Source: Tetrapyrgos nigripes (taxonomy: Eukaryota; Basidiomycota; Agaricomycetes; Agaricales; Campanellaceae). From it: a stretch of DNA of 64,000 nt. This document shows positions 31,701 through 44,288 of this stretch, in pieces. The position numbers and the translations under genes were made by a program. The stretch's first letter is position 1. The number at the start of each line of letters is the position of its first letter. Location: contig JAACJM010000175.1 of NCBI GenBank assembly GCA_013368315.1, forward strand, positions 124,001-188,000. Direction: 5' to 3'. Under the pieces are notes generated by a model. That model worked only from the letters and a program-made list of their open reading frames with translations, did not search any database and was not told the DNA's origin.

Positions 31701-32520
31701 GTTGTTAGTAGTACTCCATTTTCACAAGATCCCTAAGCCGCTTTCCCTTCATCTAGATGTCCATACCTCACATTAGCGACACCGGAACTTTTAGAAGTGA
31801 GTTAGGTACATAAAGAGGACGTCGCTGCCAAACCGTCTGTCAGCCGGTTTCGGTGGACCTATCCTCGGACAAACTATCTATCTGTCTATCTTTTTTGATC
31901 CACTTCTTAGTCTTAACTGCTATCCCGATTTGTTCTCTTTCTCTAGGATACATGATATATCTTTGTTTGATTTGATTCTTTGTTCTATGATTCTGCCAAT
32001 GACTTCCATCACTCTTCTCAACCGCCATTGTACTTAGGCTTGTCTAGGCTATACGTGCATCCAATGTACATTATTTATGAACGCACCCAGGCACAGTCGT
32101 CGCCAAAGATAGTCTACATGGTGCGGAAGGCTTTGAACACATTTGTCGTCTCACTTGTTTTATCCAACAAGTGCCTTTAGCCAATCTCTTGTGCTGATAC
32201 TGCAAGAGACTGAACAAATGTTTCGCAATTTGTTTAGTAGATGTGGATCAACAATCCTTCATCAGAAAGGCAGTTGCACTGATCTATCATCTGGCAGATC
32301 CCAGGAACACCGGGATACACTAGCTCAAGGTTCTTGCAAGGTTTGAAAGAGAGACGTAGATGGACCTGGGCCATTGCTGATGCAGTGAATCAGTTCTTAT
32401 GATTGCGCAGTTGACTCAAAATAGAATCATAGATATATATATAGAGACCCTTCCTCCAGGTAAGAGGTCTTATTATCATAATTCCACATTCCTTTAGCTG
32501 ACTTACACACTCTTTCCCCA
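31700..32520. other. Intergenic, no gene seen
   Basis: This is upstream DNA of 7TM copy B. An AT-rich stretch (ATAGATATATATATAGAG, near 32426) lies about 90 nt before the start codon and could serve as the TATA region. Confidence 0.35.
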
Positions 32521-32525
32521 CTAAA

Positions 32526-34278
32526 ATGTCTGGCTCTAATATTGTCATTTCAGAGAATTCTAATATTACACTTCAAGAACTCAATCATCTTGTAGATGAA
32601 GTCAACTCCAGTCTCCGTGCAGGCCAAGCATTCATTCCTGTTTATATTATACCCGTAGCTGTAAGCTTCTTCCTCTTCTGCACTCTTTTGTCTCAATGCT
32701 AAGTTGGTCTTTCACAATGCTTGCCTACTGACAGATTGTGATGCTTTTTTATGGTCATTACAGTTTACAAATTACTTGCTTCTATATCATATTGACACTT
32801 CAGCTATCAGGAATCTTTGCAGTCCTCTTCAAGTTCTGCATATACATTCTCATAAAGAGGAAACAGCCAACCTTCTGGTTTCATGTAGTCACAAGTATCT
32901 TGTTGTTTGTGACTACTACAGCTGGCATGGGTCTAGCTGTAGTATCCATGGTAGGTACAGATATTCTTTTGGACATATCCTTATTTCTGATACCATAAAT
33001 TTTCAAAATTTGCTACAACTATATCTAGCTTGATGAGATCCAAGGGCTAATGGCCAGTGAAGCAGAGTCATGGGTCTATACTGTCACTCCATATTTTCCC
33101 CCTAAGTAGGTCCAATTCAACTTTACACTCACCACTGAAGTCATACTTGTAATTACTAGCTCAGGGTTTAAATCTATTTATCGTGCCTCTGGAATGGCAG
33201 CCCTCCATGATGTTCCAGGATTCCTCTACCTTGGTATAAAGTAAGTCCTTACTCAAAGCAAATATTTCACAATATTCACTTTAATATTATGTTTTCCAGT
33301 TGTGTAGCAGATTTAATCCTGGTAGGCTTTGTTTCAATAAATGGGGTGAGAGTACTGAAATTCTCTTTCTTTTAGGTATACCGATGCTATATAATCTGGG
33401 GATATCAGAAGTGGATATTGATAGGTGCTATCATGATTTCAGTTACAAGCAATAGTCTGTCTTTTGTCTTTTTTTGTCGTTGAAAAAAGATCCTGACTAT
33501 TTTACAAAGTTGCAGGATTTGTTACTGTTCCTGGATTTCTGTCTGACGAAATGCATCTATTAATCTATGTATTTCCAATTACCAACCTTACTGTCACTCT
33601 TTTCCTGTCGGCTATGATTGGTGAGCTTTTATATGTAATTAAGGAGGTGTACCTGCTTAGCATCACCTCCATAAAGCTGGGAGAATCTGGTTTATCCAGC
33701 GTTCAGCACAAATGATTTTGGGCAGAAAAACTATGCGCAAATATACTTCAGCAATAGCAATCATGTAAGCTTTCTGTTCTTACCTCCCATCTGTTTATTT
33801 CATTTTTCTTCAAAACATTATGTCTTATATTGAACCCTTCTTGACACAGGCTTGAATCTGGACTTGTCTATTCAATTGCAATCATTTCTTTGACTGCAAT
33901 ATCAGTTGCAGGGTTTTTGAATCAATATGTTATCTATCATCTGCTCATCCAAATTGCTGTAAGTGCTACCATTTGTTCTACCATTTTTTCTTGCACTCTA
34001 ACCAGCAAATGCTGATGAATTTCATGGCTATTTCTTATTAAAAGGGAATTGTGCCAACTCTGATAATTGTTCGTGCTGGACTTGGAGTTAGCACAGACAA
34101 CATACGAGGCACTTTATCAACTTTTAAAGCACAGCCTGGCCCTGCAGTTCAGTCTTCATCCATTCCTGAGGTTCCTGAACAATTGTCAAATGGAATGGCT
34201 GAACTAGATCCTGATAGCCAGGAAAACAGTGTTTTAGACATTTGCAGGAGTAATAATGAAAATTATTCAGTAGCTTGA
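32526..34278 (+). CDS. 7TM integral membrane protein, copy B
   Basis: This multi-exon gene encodes a fungal 7TM protein of unknown ligand. Exon 1 (32526-32660) starts MSGSNIVISENSNITLQELN. Exon 2 (32735-32950) has two hydrophobic helices (around LTLQLSGIFAVLFKF and HVVTSILLFVTTTAGMGLA). Exon 3 starts at 33029 with LDEIQGLMASEAES. Further short exons carry the family motif VYRCYIIWGYQKWILIGAIM (near 33380-33440), later helices and IVRAGLGVS near 34070. The last exon ends at the stop at 34276-34278 after a polar cytosolic tail. Introns 1 and 2 are in phase 0 with GT-AG ends. It resembles basidiomycete DUF6533/DUF6534-type proteins, and copies A and C share its motifs. No disruption was seen. 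Confidence 0.75.
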
Positions 34279-34279
34279 A

Positions 34280-36148
34280 TGTCTGAAGTAACTAGCTTCT
34301 CTTTGTTTCCCCTCATAATGATCTGTTTTGCTAACAACATTTACTTCCAGCAAATCACCTCTTCTGCTTCTTTCACAAACTCCTCCATTGTCTTCATACT
34401 TTCACCTCAAGCACATTCTCCATTTCTGTCTTAGGTCAACATCTCCTGGAAGAGGTGTTTGGACTACCACTAGCCAAATGGTGTTTTTTGGGTCTGCTTT
34501 TGGCCACTGTTAATGTGATGCCTCTGTCCATGCTTTCCAGATTATTCCTCTCTGCATATGGCATTGATGGTGAACATTTCTTCAAGCATAACTTCCATCT
34601 ATTTCTACACTGTATGTTTTCACAGAGTCAATTTATTCTGTCTCCATCATATTCCTGTCTTGCTTCCTCGTCATCTAAATGTCCAGATGCTAAACATGAT
34701 GCTGTGCGGATCTCCGACAGATACTCAAAGTATCTGTACTGTCAAAAACCTTTCCCCTCTGACAAGTATGGGTCTCTGACATGCCTGACTACTGTAGAGT
34801 TTTGTTCAAGTGTTCAGTCACATGTCACAACAAAGACTGAACTGTTCATTTTTCATGGTTCATCACACATCACAACCGCCACTGAACTGGGTGACAGTGT
34901 GTCCATTTTAGGTAATTTTCTGTCCAAAAGCCTAAATTTTGTGCTTCGCCCTCAATTACCTTGAAATGTGTCTGTTTAAAGAATCCTTTCACTATGACCT
35001 CTATTTGGCTCAATTTGAGCATAATATCAGTACCAAAACTCAGAATGAACTATCACAAATGAACTATCACAAATGAACTTATTTTGGGAGGTGTCACACC
35101 AAAATTTGGGACTGAACTCAGTGAACTGTAGCAAAAAAAGTGTCACATGTCATCTCCAGTGAACACTTGAATGAAATTCTACAGTAGTAAAAATACTGGT
35201 AGGTACCTGAAGACCCTTTGATATCACAGAGTTTGGGAGCACATGAGATGATAGGCACTTTCTAGTTAGTTGTTATATCTCACGGGAAGCATCCTGATGT
35301 AGGTCTAAGTAGATCATTGTTCCCGGGATGACAGGACTCAAGGAAGACGAGCTGACGGTTCATAGGTCCGTTGTCAATCCACCCCAAATCCTATCACTGC
35401 AGAGGATACAGGCAAGTACCTTAATGCTACCAGTAGCAGTGAATTAATCTAATCTACATTAAGGAAGGGTATGCTAATGTCTATAGAGGACTGGAACAAA
35501 TAGAGGTGTACCATCATATACATTGAGTACATCATGTTCAATTTTTGCCGTGGCAGAGAAAGCAGGTTTCCACGAGACAATGCAGCATAAAGTGCAACGA
35601 TGTCAGTGTGAACGCTGTAGAAGTTGCGAGGACAGGCCGTATAGAACCAGGTAAGAAATATGTTTCTTAGTTCACGCAGCAGCGTCAGATTATAAGAACG
35701 AGTCCCTTAAAAAGGCTTCGTAATATTGAGTAGGCATCCCTAAGTCCATCACCTTGAAAACTCGACACTCACGACTAACCAATGCATCCTGTAGAAAACC
35801 GAGAATACGACTCTTACAAAGTCTATAGAAATAGACCAAAGCTCAGCGAGATGTAAGAGTCAACGCTATGATTGTATTCACCTATAGAAATAGACCAAAG
35901 CTATAATACTATAAGTAAATGAACAAGAACGAAAAATACCAAAAGGAGACTAACCTCAGCGAGATGTAAGAGTCAACGCTGAGGTACCTAATGCTGTGCT
36001 AAGGTATAAATACCGAACGGAGGCAAAAAGAAGTAAACGATCGAGGAATGAAATTACTACTACGAGTGACCGTCTTGTAACTACTAGAGAAAGAAATAAT
36101 ATTTCCAACACATCCAACAAAAAACAACTCACCGCATTCTCAGGCAAC
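34280..36148. other. Intergenic with short repeats, no gene supported
   Basis: A frame at 34455-34964 has no recognisable domain. At 35040-35090 GAACTATCACAAAT is tandemly repeated. At 35820-35980 two blocks, CTATAGAAATAGACCAAAGC and CAGCGAGATGTAAGAGTCAA, each occur twice, suggesting a degraded LTR-like or tandem unit. Confidence 0.4.
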
Positions 36149-37283
36149 TAGCGTCGGCGGGAAAGGACAGGTTAAAATACTGGACTCGTGTGCCGCAGAT
36201 CCGACACCTCGGTCTCAGCCAACTTCATGGAGGTAGCGCCGGCAGCATCTCTGGCTGTTCCTCCCCTCCCCACTTGCTTTGTAAGGCTTTCTGATGGTAA
36301 TGAAGGAGGCTAGGTAAGCTAGAGGCGGCTTAAATGAACCTTTAACAACTCGTTTTGTAGCGAACCTTGCCGTTCTAACTGCTCCTGTCATTTTTCCACG
36401 CCCCTATTCTCCAATGCAATAATGCTGCATCTGTCGAAGTCCCACATTTCGGAGCACCATCACGTTTATTATTCTTCTTATATTCAGCTATATTTTCTGG
36501 AAGTTTTGGCGGGTACTGTGGCAATCTCCTGACTACTGTACAATACTACTTGTGTCATATACATCTTGTCAATGCAAATAGTGCTCTTCAAGGTTATTGT
36601 TCTCTACGAGCCTCAAAACTGGAGGTATTATCTGTCATTTCCTCCATTTTATTCCCTATACTCATATCGTCGAAGCCATACTCGTAACCTTGAGGAGTTC
36701 TTAATCAATTTGGCATTAGTACCCTCAATGTAATGCAAATGTATGGCTGAATAAACTGAATACACTTATACTAGCTATTTCAAAGAAAAAGGATTGGTTA
36801 TTATCAAAGCAAAAAAATGGCGATCTTGGAGGGCTCAATAACGCATTGTGGGCCAAGGCCAAGAGAGACACAATGACTTACGAATTCACTGTAAGTGGAT
36901 TAAGTGGCCTCCAAACAATGCTTCATGCTAGCATAGTTCATATTACGGGCCATCTATCTGGCTTTGCAAAAAATCCACCCCTGTGGCATGGCCAGACGCG
37001 TAGACGCACTGCTTGGTGGTGGGGAATAGGGGCGTGTGAAATTTATGGGAGCCAGCGAGAACGGCAAGGTTCGCTACAAAACAAGATTTTAAAGGTGAAT
37101 TTGAACCGCCTAGCCTACCAAGCCTCCCTCATTACCATTATAAAGCCTTAAAAAGCAGGCGGGGAGGGGAACAACACCCAGAGATGCTGCCGGCGTTATT
37201 CGGATGAAGTTGGCCGAAACCGAGGTGTCGGCTCTGCGACACGCGAAGTCCAGGATTTAACCTGTCCTTTCCCGCTGACACTA
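36149..37283. mobile_element. Long-TIR non-autonomous element, 1135 bp
   Basis: The left end is TAGCGTCGGCGGGAAAGGAC and the right end, reverse-complemented, is TAGTGTCAGCGGGAAAGGAC. The inverted similarity extends about 220 bp inwards (to CGAACCTTGCCGTTCT near 36375 and AACGGCAAGGTTCGCT near 37060). AGGCAAC flanks both sides (36142-36148, 37284-37290), a 7-bp TSD. No transposase is present. The arms could fold into one long hairpin. The superfamily is not assigned. Confidence 0.8.
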
Positions 37284-37600
37284 AGGCAACACACATACAA
37301 CGGCAACCTCATTCTGCGCCTGCCTCAGCAAGTCAGCGCTATTACCCCACAAGGCCCTCTCTCTCTGTAAAGAGAGTCGGAGATCATGCAACAGTAGTTT
37401 TATTGGCACTGGGTGTGATCTGATGACGCAGTTTGGGTGATGGCCACTATCTATCTATTTATCTGTCTGTCTGTCGAGCCACGGTGCTGTAAGGTTCTAT
37501 CACTCGCGTTCTCAGTCTCGCTTAAGTCCCGCTGATGGCTGATTCCATTCAAAGCATCCTATGGTGTACTACATGCCGCAGAAAAACAAAAACAAATGGC

Positions 37601-38983
37601 TCAAATATCTGTGGAACAAGTCACATCTTTCCAAGCCTCCAAATTCCTCAACGTTTCCTCCGCCGCATTTTTCACCACCCCATAGCAATCCGTTCCCAAT
37701 TGCAAACTCTTTGGGAATGGCTTGTCCTTCGCGACACCCTCCCCTTTCATAACGTCAATGATGATTTGCACACCTTTGACAGGATCGCCTGGTTGGTTGT
37801 CATTGTAAGCTATAGAAAATCGAGATCCCGCCGAAACGAGTTACGATGTCGAGACGATAATTATGAGTTCAGATTTCAAAATCTAGGTTGGGACTAGTAC
37901 TTACCCTCCAAAGCCTCCACACCCTTCTTCACCATCTCCCTATAATCTTCGATGCTACTTTCATAAGGCGCCTTATGTCCAGGGTTCAGAAAGTTGGTCC
38001 TGAAGTACCCAAAGTCGATGCAGGTACTGCGAAGGCCGAGAGGGGAAATCTCGTCGTGAAGGGTTTCGGAGATACCACGAAGGGCATATTTGGTGGTACA
38101 ATAGAGGCCGCATGTGGAGCCTGATCTGTGTTCAATAAGTTATATGTTAATAGTTCGACGATTAATTCAAGCATTTGACGCGTTTAAGTACGAAACACGC
38201 ACCTCCAGCCACCTACGGAACCCATCCAGACGATAGTGCCAGTCTTGCGTTGACGCATGTAAGGTAGAAAAGCCCGAGTAACATTGAGGGCACCGAAGAC
38301 GTTGGTGCTGTAGTACCAGCGCGAAGAGTGAGGATCGAGACAAATAGATGGATAACCTGTTACTTACTTGAATTGATCATACGTCTCTTCTGGACTGAGT
38401 ATACACACGTTTGTATAGGATTGAAAAAGGATGAAAGCTCGTCATGAGAACGGTGATACGGAATAACGAAAGCATCGAACGTACGTGTTCTCCTCAATGG
38501 CACCAATGAGGATATACCCTAACATATTGCGATCGTCAGTCAGCCACAGTCAACACTACATACCAAACACAGTACCACTCATCCCGATCTTAAACCCAAC
38601 ATATAAAACTTACCAGCATTATTAACAACTACATCGACCCTTCCATAAATCCCCACCGCTTTCTGAGCAACATCTTTCAATGTATCCAAGGGTGCCGTAA
38701 CATCCAACTCCAGCGTATTAGCTCCTTTAGCTTTAAGGTCATCCAGCGCACCGATCGATCTTGCTCGAGCAGTCGCGATGACTTTGTCTCCCCTCGCTAG
38801 TGCGGCTAGGGTCAATTGGCGTCCGAGGCCGGTTCTATAATACACAACGAGTGAGGGATGAAGAGTTGTTTAGTTCGTTAGTTAGTTATTGAGGTTCAGG
38901 AATTTGAAGGGTGAACGTAGTGGAGTAGAAACGCACGAGGTTCCGGTGATGAGCCAGACAAGCTGCTGTTGCTGTGAAGACAT
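37601..38983 (-). CDS. Short-chain dehydrogenase/reductase, copy 3 (intact)
   Basis: This is a classical SDR of 287 residues. Exons are 38983-38937, 38834-38614, 38518-38485, 38394-38368, 38307-38203, 38125-37905 and 37809-37601; together they are 864 nt and keep frame throughout, with GT-AG introns. The N-terminal Rossmann fold shows LITGTSTGLG (TGxxxGxG type), RGDKVIATAR and NNAG. The active site is the serine before GLYCTTKYAL, whose Tyr and Lys are the YxxxK pair. The C-terminus ends CSTDI. It should catalyse NAD(P)-dependent oxidation or reduction of a carbonyl/alcohol in the cytosol; the substrate is unknown. It is nearly identical to copy 2 and gives the uninterrupted reference for copies 1 and 2. 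No signal peptide. Confidence 0.93.
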
Positions 38984-39081
38984 GGCGGTGAATTCGATAA
39001 TCTTGGTTTTGAGTGAAGAGAGAAGAAAGAATAAAGAGGGTTTGACCTCAAGTTGCCAAACTCCCAGTGCTCTCGGTGGGG

Positions 39082-39089
39082 GTTTTATA
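39082..39089 (-). promoter_or_regulatory. TATA box, SDR copy 3
   Basis: TATAAAAC on the minus strand lies about 100 nt upstream of the ATG at 38983. It is conserved in position in the other two copies. Confidence 0.55.
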
Positions 39090-39785
39090 CGGTCAAAAAT
39101 GACAATGAAAGATGGCAGATGGCTTCTCTGCTAATCAGTGATCCGCACTAGTGTGACTTGGACACAGGCTTGGCGCAGTGCTGGATTCGGATCGAACACT
39201 GATCAGAATTGAGCAACTGAGTGACATTTCGGATACAACCGTAAAAGTGGGATTTGTGTGGAATTTGTGTGGGTCTTGAGTGGATCGCCCCGTCTTCAGG
39301 AATCATATCCCTGGATTTACGTGTGTACTGTGATATGAAATCGGACCTTTGAAGGGCACAGTTGCACTCAAATTTGAAGGAGTGAATGTAGCTATATGTA
39401 GGTAATTTTGATGTTTTCCTTGATTGGGCCTCCCACGCCCGGCGACACTTCCACTGTTCCACAAGTTCCAGTGATTCAAGGGGCAATTTGTCAGATCTGT
39501 ACTCAGCCAACTTGACGTGACTGCACTTGGCTCAGGTATCCCGTGCGCTTCCTCATCAGTCACCGCTTTCCTCTATTCTTTCGTGTAAGCCCACCGAAAG
39601 CTCGCAAACGATCTACGTTCAAGGTATGTCAATGGTATCTGCTATATCCTTTGGGTCATAATCTTGAGGCAGAATCGGAGTATGGGTCTTTACTTGGTAT
39701 TTACAGAAGAATAATCAGAGTCATGTTCATTGTTGACTTGTTATTGTAATTAAGAGAGTGATAGAAGCAACGAGGGAAGCGTATT
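39090..39785. other. SDR upstream region, no gene seen
   Basis: It shares blocks with 18360-18500 and 26460-26530 (for example CCCACGCCCGGCGACACTTCC at 39433), so it belongs to the duplicated SDR locus. No further gene is supported. Confidence 0.4.
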
Positions 39786-39965
39786 CGCGTTCGACAATGT
39801 TAAACTCTCGAAGAACCTATCTGTCGAGAGTGAGTCTTTCTGGGACCGGTGGTTCAACTCTACCTCCAAGAAGGACAAGGACAGCGTCCTCTTCCCCGAA
39901 GACTCCTCCGACAAACCCAAACTTCCTGGCTTCCCTGGCAGCTCAGTTCTGACTTGGTCACTTAA
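39786..39965 (+). pseudogene. Fragment of DUF4203-like gene (linker after the TM region)
   Basis: The plus strand encodes ESFWDRWFNSTSKKDKDSVL then FPEDSSDKPKLPGFPGS, matching ESFWDRWFSSKPKTPLSGDL then FPEDPKSPRHHKHQLGPGFP of the intact gene at 44289-46536. Only this stretch is present, without membrane segments or tail, so it is an isolated piece. It shows that gene has been partly copied. Confidence 0.75.
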
Positions 39966-40289
39966 CCAAACCTCCTAATGATCTTGTTCTCGATAATAGC
40001 ATTGAACTTTCGAATTGCGCTCCATCACTTTGCTTATCACGATACCATTGCTATTTCTGCTGTCTTCGTATATCCGTGCATTTCCCTATTCTATCTGTTG
40101 TTCTACGTATCCTCTCCTTCCCGACCTTTACTGATCGCAGCAACTTCGGGCCGCTCCTGCTACTCTTCAATATTCTCTGATGACACCAGTAACAACTTTG
40201 TTAATCAAATCCTAGTATTGTGTACATAGCACTCGTATTTCGCACTGACATTTACAACGTACATGTGTACAAATTTGCTTTCGTTTTGA

Positions 40290-43200
40290 TCACGCTAAAG
40301 TGACAGTGGCAGCACCATTCTGGAATGGCACCACAAATGCGCCTGCATCAACGCTTAAACTCGTAGACGGTTTCACCGAGCCCATTCCAATGACTAATCG
40401 CGCATTTGGCGCAGCAGCTCCACCTCCAACCTGGCTAACGATACTCACTTGGATTGAGCGCGACTGGGGATTGACCGTAACGGTATCAAACGCTCCGGCA
40501 TCCAACCTCAACTCCACACCCAAAGGTGCGATGAAGACCTTCCTTCTCACCGAGTCTCGAACCTGTACTTGTACGGAAGTAGTCGAAGATGAGAGAACAT
40601 TGCCACCGAAAGCTTGCCAACCAAAGTCTGGGTGATTGACGATGAAAGTCCCCATGCCCATGGTATGGCCAGACAAGTTGGGACCGTAGTCGCCGGAATA
40701 GCCGTCCCACTTGAGTGTGTCAGCGAAAGAGTGGAAGGAAGCAGAGGCGAAGCCGCCTTGGTCAATGTTGGAAAGAGGTCCACTAAGACCTCCGAATGCA
40801 ACACGCAAAAGGTAATAATCGGGGTTGGTCGTAGGAGTTGTGGTTTCAAAAGCACTAATGAGAGGAAGTGCATTCAAACCCGAGCCGTAGTGATGAATTT
40901 GACGTTCAATGCGTCGTAGCTTCCCTCCGAAGACGTTGTCCCTTCGATTAGAGTTAGTCATAGGAGTCCCAATTACCAGAAAAAGGAATAAATCACCAGT
41001 ATCGCCTAGCGTTCCCGTTGTAACCCCAGTGTGGAATGAGCGGTTGATAGGCCAGGATAGAGTTCAACGTGTTTGTCGCGGTGGTGGTGTCGTTGAAATA
41101 TTTGGACCATACATAGACACCCTCTTGACCAGTCTGCGTGTAGCCAATGTTACGTGAATTCATGGGCGCCAGGAAGGACAAGGAATCGAAAGCACTTACA
41201 CTATCCCATGCCATCTCGGACCCGAACCTGGTGTATGGGAGACGTCACTTCTTTAAATGGAATCGACGACGCACAGTAGTCACTCACGGGAATCTCGTCT
41301 GAGACCAAGTAGTCCACCTCGTCCTCATTCTACTTTCCACAAAGGTAGCATTCGTGGTCAAGCCCTCCCTCTTAAGATCGTCCAATAGCAATCGAATCAC
41401 TGTTTCCCCCATAAGCCCATCATTAGCAAAACCGACTCTTCCGTTCGTCATAGATTGTACAGTGAGGACGGCTTGGTTAATATACCAATGCCAGTCCTGG
41501 ATGTGCACCAATGATGGGTAGTTTCGTGCAACGCGATACATGGCCCAGTAGCCTGCGATGACGTGAACATAGTCGTAGGCACGGTCAGTTGCGAAAGAGG
41601 CGGCTTGGTTCCAGGTGCCGGCAAAATTGATGTTGGAGGGGTATTTGTAGTTATGAACGAGGTTAGGTTGAAAGAAGTAGACCGACTATCAAAGCTGGCG
41701 TTGATTGAGCAAGTACGAAAAATAAGGTTGATCTCTTACCTTCTTAACGGAACCTATTCAAACGAAGTTTAGTCTCGCAGGAAAAGCGAATGGTCGAGAA
41801 CGACGCACCATCTGAATTTTGAATCGAGCCTACGAGTGTCTGAGCAAAGAATTGCTCCATCTTCGTCACCTCTGCAGCATTAGGCTGAGCAAATTGCTTC
41901 ATAGAGGCTGCCAACCAAGATCCTGCACCAGCTTCGTCTTGGAGACCAGGAATCCACGCTCTGGGCATAAACACATCAGAAGTGGCACGGTGTACACGTA
42001 AAAGTCTAACTCACCGATTATCGTCAAGCACTGGTGCATTAACTTCACGATCATAACTGATGACTGACGGAGACCTCTTGAACGGATCGGTGGAGTTATT
42101 GAACCACTGTGAAGTGGTCAAAAAGTTCCCTAGATTGCTAATCTGCGTAACAGCAGCGGATGTCACAAAGTAATGCACTGTCTGGACAGTTCCATCTGCG
42201 TAAGTGACTGTCAACCTTGCACGACCAAAAGTGTGTCCAGTCACGCTGAACCCCACCCAGCCAGAAGTACGAGCGTCGGTGTTTGTCGTCCATGTCAGAG
42301 CGCCAGCTGGACTGACAGAGATACCCTGGACCGCTGAGCCGTAATGCAGGAAGAGTTTGCCGGTTTGGTCTGTGGGAAGGATAGTCCCTGGAAGTGGCAC
42401 GGCAACAGGGCGACCAGCAGACGTCATAGAACTCTCTATTTGTCGGATGGAGGGTGCCAATGCGAATTGCAACCCGTACGTTCTGGTCTGCCCAGGTTGA
42501 AGCGTGGCCGACGTTGGTGCATTCCAAGGTGTGACGGCAGCCCACTCATTCTGAGCATAGGCAAGGGTATGGAATTGCCATTCGTACAGACCCTCGAAAG
42601 TTTGGGATTGATAGAAGGGATCGGCTGATGTGGACTCGGGAAGGAATCGCCAGCCTTCAAGCGGAGATTTTCCAACAGGAAGAACCAGAAGTGGCTGCTG
42701 AGTCCCAAGTAGTGGTGTAACTTGCACGTAGCTACGTGACGCATTGTCAATACCAGAGACACTGAGAAACAGCACCAAACCTACCCAGCATCTTGGCCGA
42801 TATAAGGGTCGAAGAGACTGCAGAGCTGGTTCGTCTGAGTAGCACTTCGATCGGTGAAAATCTAAGCAAATGGGTGTCAGCAAGTAGTACTGTTGAAGGA
42901 CAAACAACCAGCGTGTTACGGACATTGTTAAACTCCAAAGGAGCACCCAAAGCACCAATTTCCACAGCAAAGTTTTGCGAGTTGGTCACATCAAAAAGAA
43001 GTTGCAATTGAGTGCCGTTTGCAACCCATCGACGAGTGACGCTCAAGAGCGAGTTGGTAGGAAGGGTAGGTGCCAGATTAGCAGCTGCCAACGTCGTGCC
43101 AGAAGCTGCTTGTGCAGTCACCACTTTACGAGCAGTAGAAGTATCTCCACTAACCCAGGCACTGGTTCCTACCTTTCAAAAAACAAAAAGAGGTACACTG

Positions 43201-43513
43201 AACGACAGGTGCACTAGAAGTAGGAGCCGAATCGTACCTGGCGAACTCTGAACGTCAGGTCACCCAAGTGATATTGCTGATTGTTGGAACGCTGAGACAT
43301 CTTGTCCGAGGGTATGAAGTTGAATCCTGCTCCTGCACCACTGCGAGGAGAAAGCGAAAAGAGAGTCTGGGAATCCTTGACAAGCGAGACAGTGAAGTCT
43401 GTCGTGGTAACGTTGACGAAGCCATGATTGAGCCCCAACGTCCCCTGACCGAGAACTGAGTGTGAAGCTGAGAGACAAAACACGATGAACGCGGCTCCAA
43501 GTACGGCGCGCAT
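40290..43513 (-). CDS. Secreted DUF5695 family protein
   Basis: I reconstruct ten exons: 43513-43238, 43172-42924, 42861-42785, 42731-42015, 41960-41809, 41753-41740, 41685-41288, 41227-41200, 41133-40997 and 40941-40290. They sum to 2700 nt, an 899-residue protein in frame throughout. MRAVLGAAFIVFCLSASHSV is a clear secretion signal. DFTVSLVKDSQTLFSLSP, GWRFLPESTSADPFY and HVIAGYWAMYRVARNYP fit the DUF5695 family of large extracellular, probably carbohydrate-related proteins; its activity is not established. Exon 6 is only 14 nt but is needed to keep frame. One 5' splice site (GTCCGT, 42923) is unusual. It is transcribed away from the DUF4203 gene, with a MITE between them. Confidence 0.88.
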
Positions 43514-43877
43514 GATGATGTGGGCCCTTGAGACGACGTCTTGCTGAAAGCTAGACGATATACAAGCAAATCTGGATACTGAACCGAGCCTTGATGTCCA
43601 CCGAGGAAAACAGTGTCTTTGAGGGACATGAGTCTTTATGTAGTCTCGAGTAGTTCTCCAATCCCAGGCTCCAGGGTTCGCAGAATGACGCATGAGACCT
43701 GAGGGTTCAAAGGGTTGGCCGACGGACCTACAGAACAGGCAAGAGGCAACTCACGTTCGAAACCTGGTGATCCTTCAGGGACGGCCCGGGACTCCGGAAC
43801 GTCAGAGGTAGGATCTATGAATACTGAATGCCACTGTTTGAGGTGTACAGTCGAGTCAGGTTGGCACAGGTAGGCAT

Positions 43878-44008
43878 CACGCCGAAAAGACAAAAATATC
43901 CGCTCGACGGATAGATCACATCACTACTACTGATATAAGATATATCTGTAAAAAAGTGTGTTTCTGTATGCCTTTCTGCCGAGCGGATATTTTTGTATTT
44001 TCGGCGTG
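43878..44008. mobile_element. 131-bp MITE in a divergent promoter
   Basis: The TIRs are CACGCCGAAAAGACAAAAAT (43878) and, reverse-complemented, CACGCCGAAAATACAAAAAT (44008). Similarity continues through ATCCGCTCG, for 28 of 29 bases. CAT occurs on both flanks, a possible 3-bp TSD. It lies between the DUF5695 and DUF4203 start codons. Confidence 0.85.
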
Positions 44009-44288
44009 CATGAAGGTCGAGTCACAGGAACAAAAGATCTTCCAGTGATGTTGACTCCCCATGGCGTGGGGTTTTACCTGTCTCAGCAAAGACCTCTAAA
44101 GGCACAGTGTGGTTACGCCTGAATAGAAGCCACGTCCACTTCGCAGCTGCATAAAATTTTTGGTCCATCTAGGCATGTTGAAAATACAGGAAGAACGAGG
44201 GAGACTTCCCAAATTGGACATAGTGGTGACGTCGTGAGAGTGTGGATAGGGTTTCGTCTTTTCCTCCATCTCCCTTTTATGACTTGAT

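Noticed and set aside
34455..34964. 169-residue frame downstream of 7TM copy B
   Set aside because: No recognisable domain and no splice-consistent extension; probably chance.
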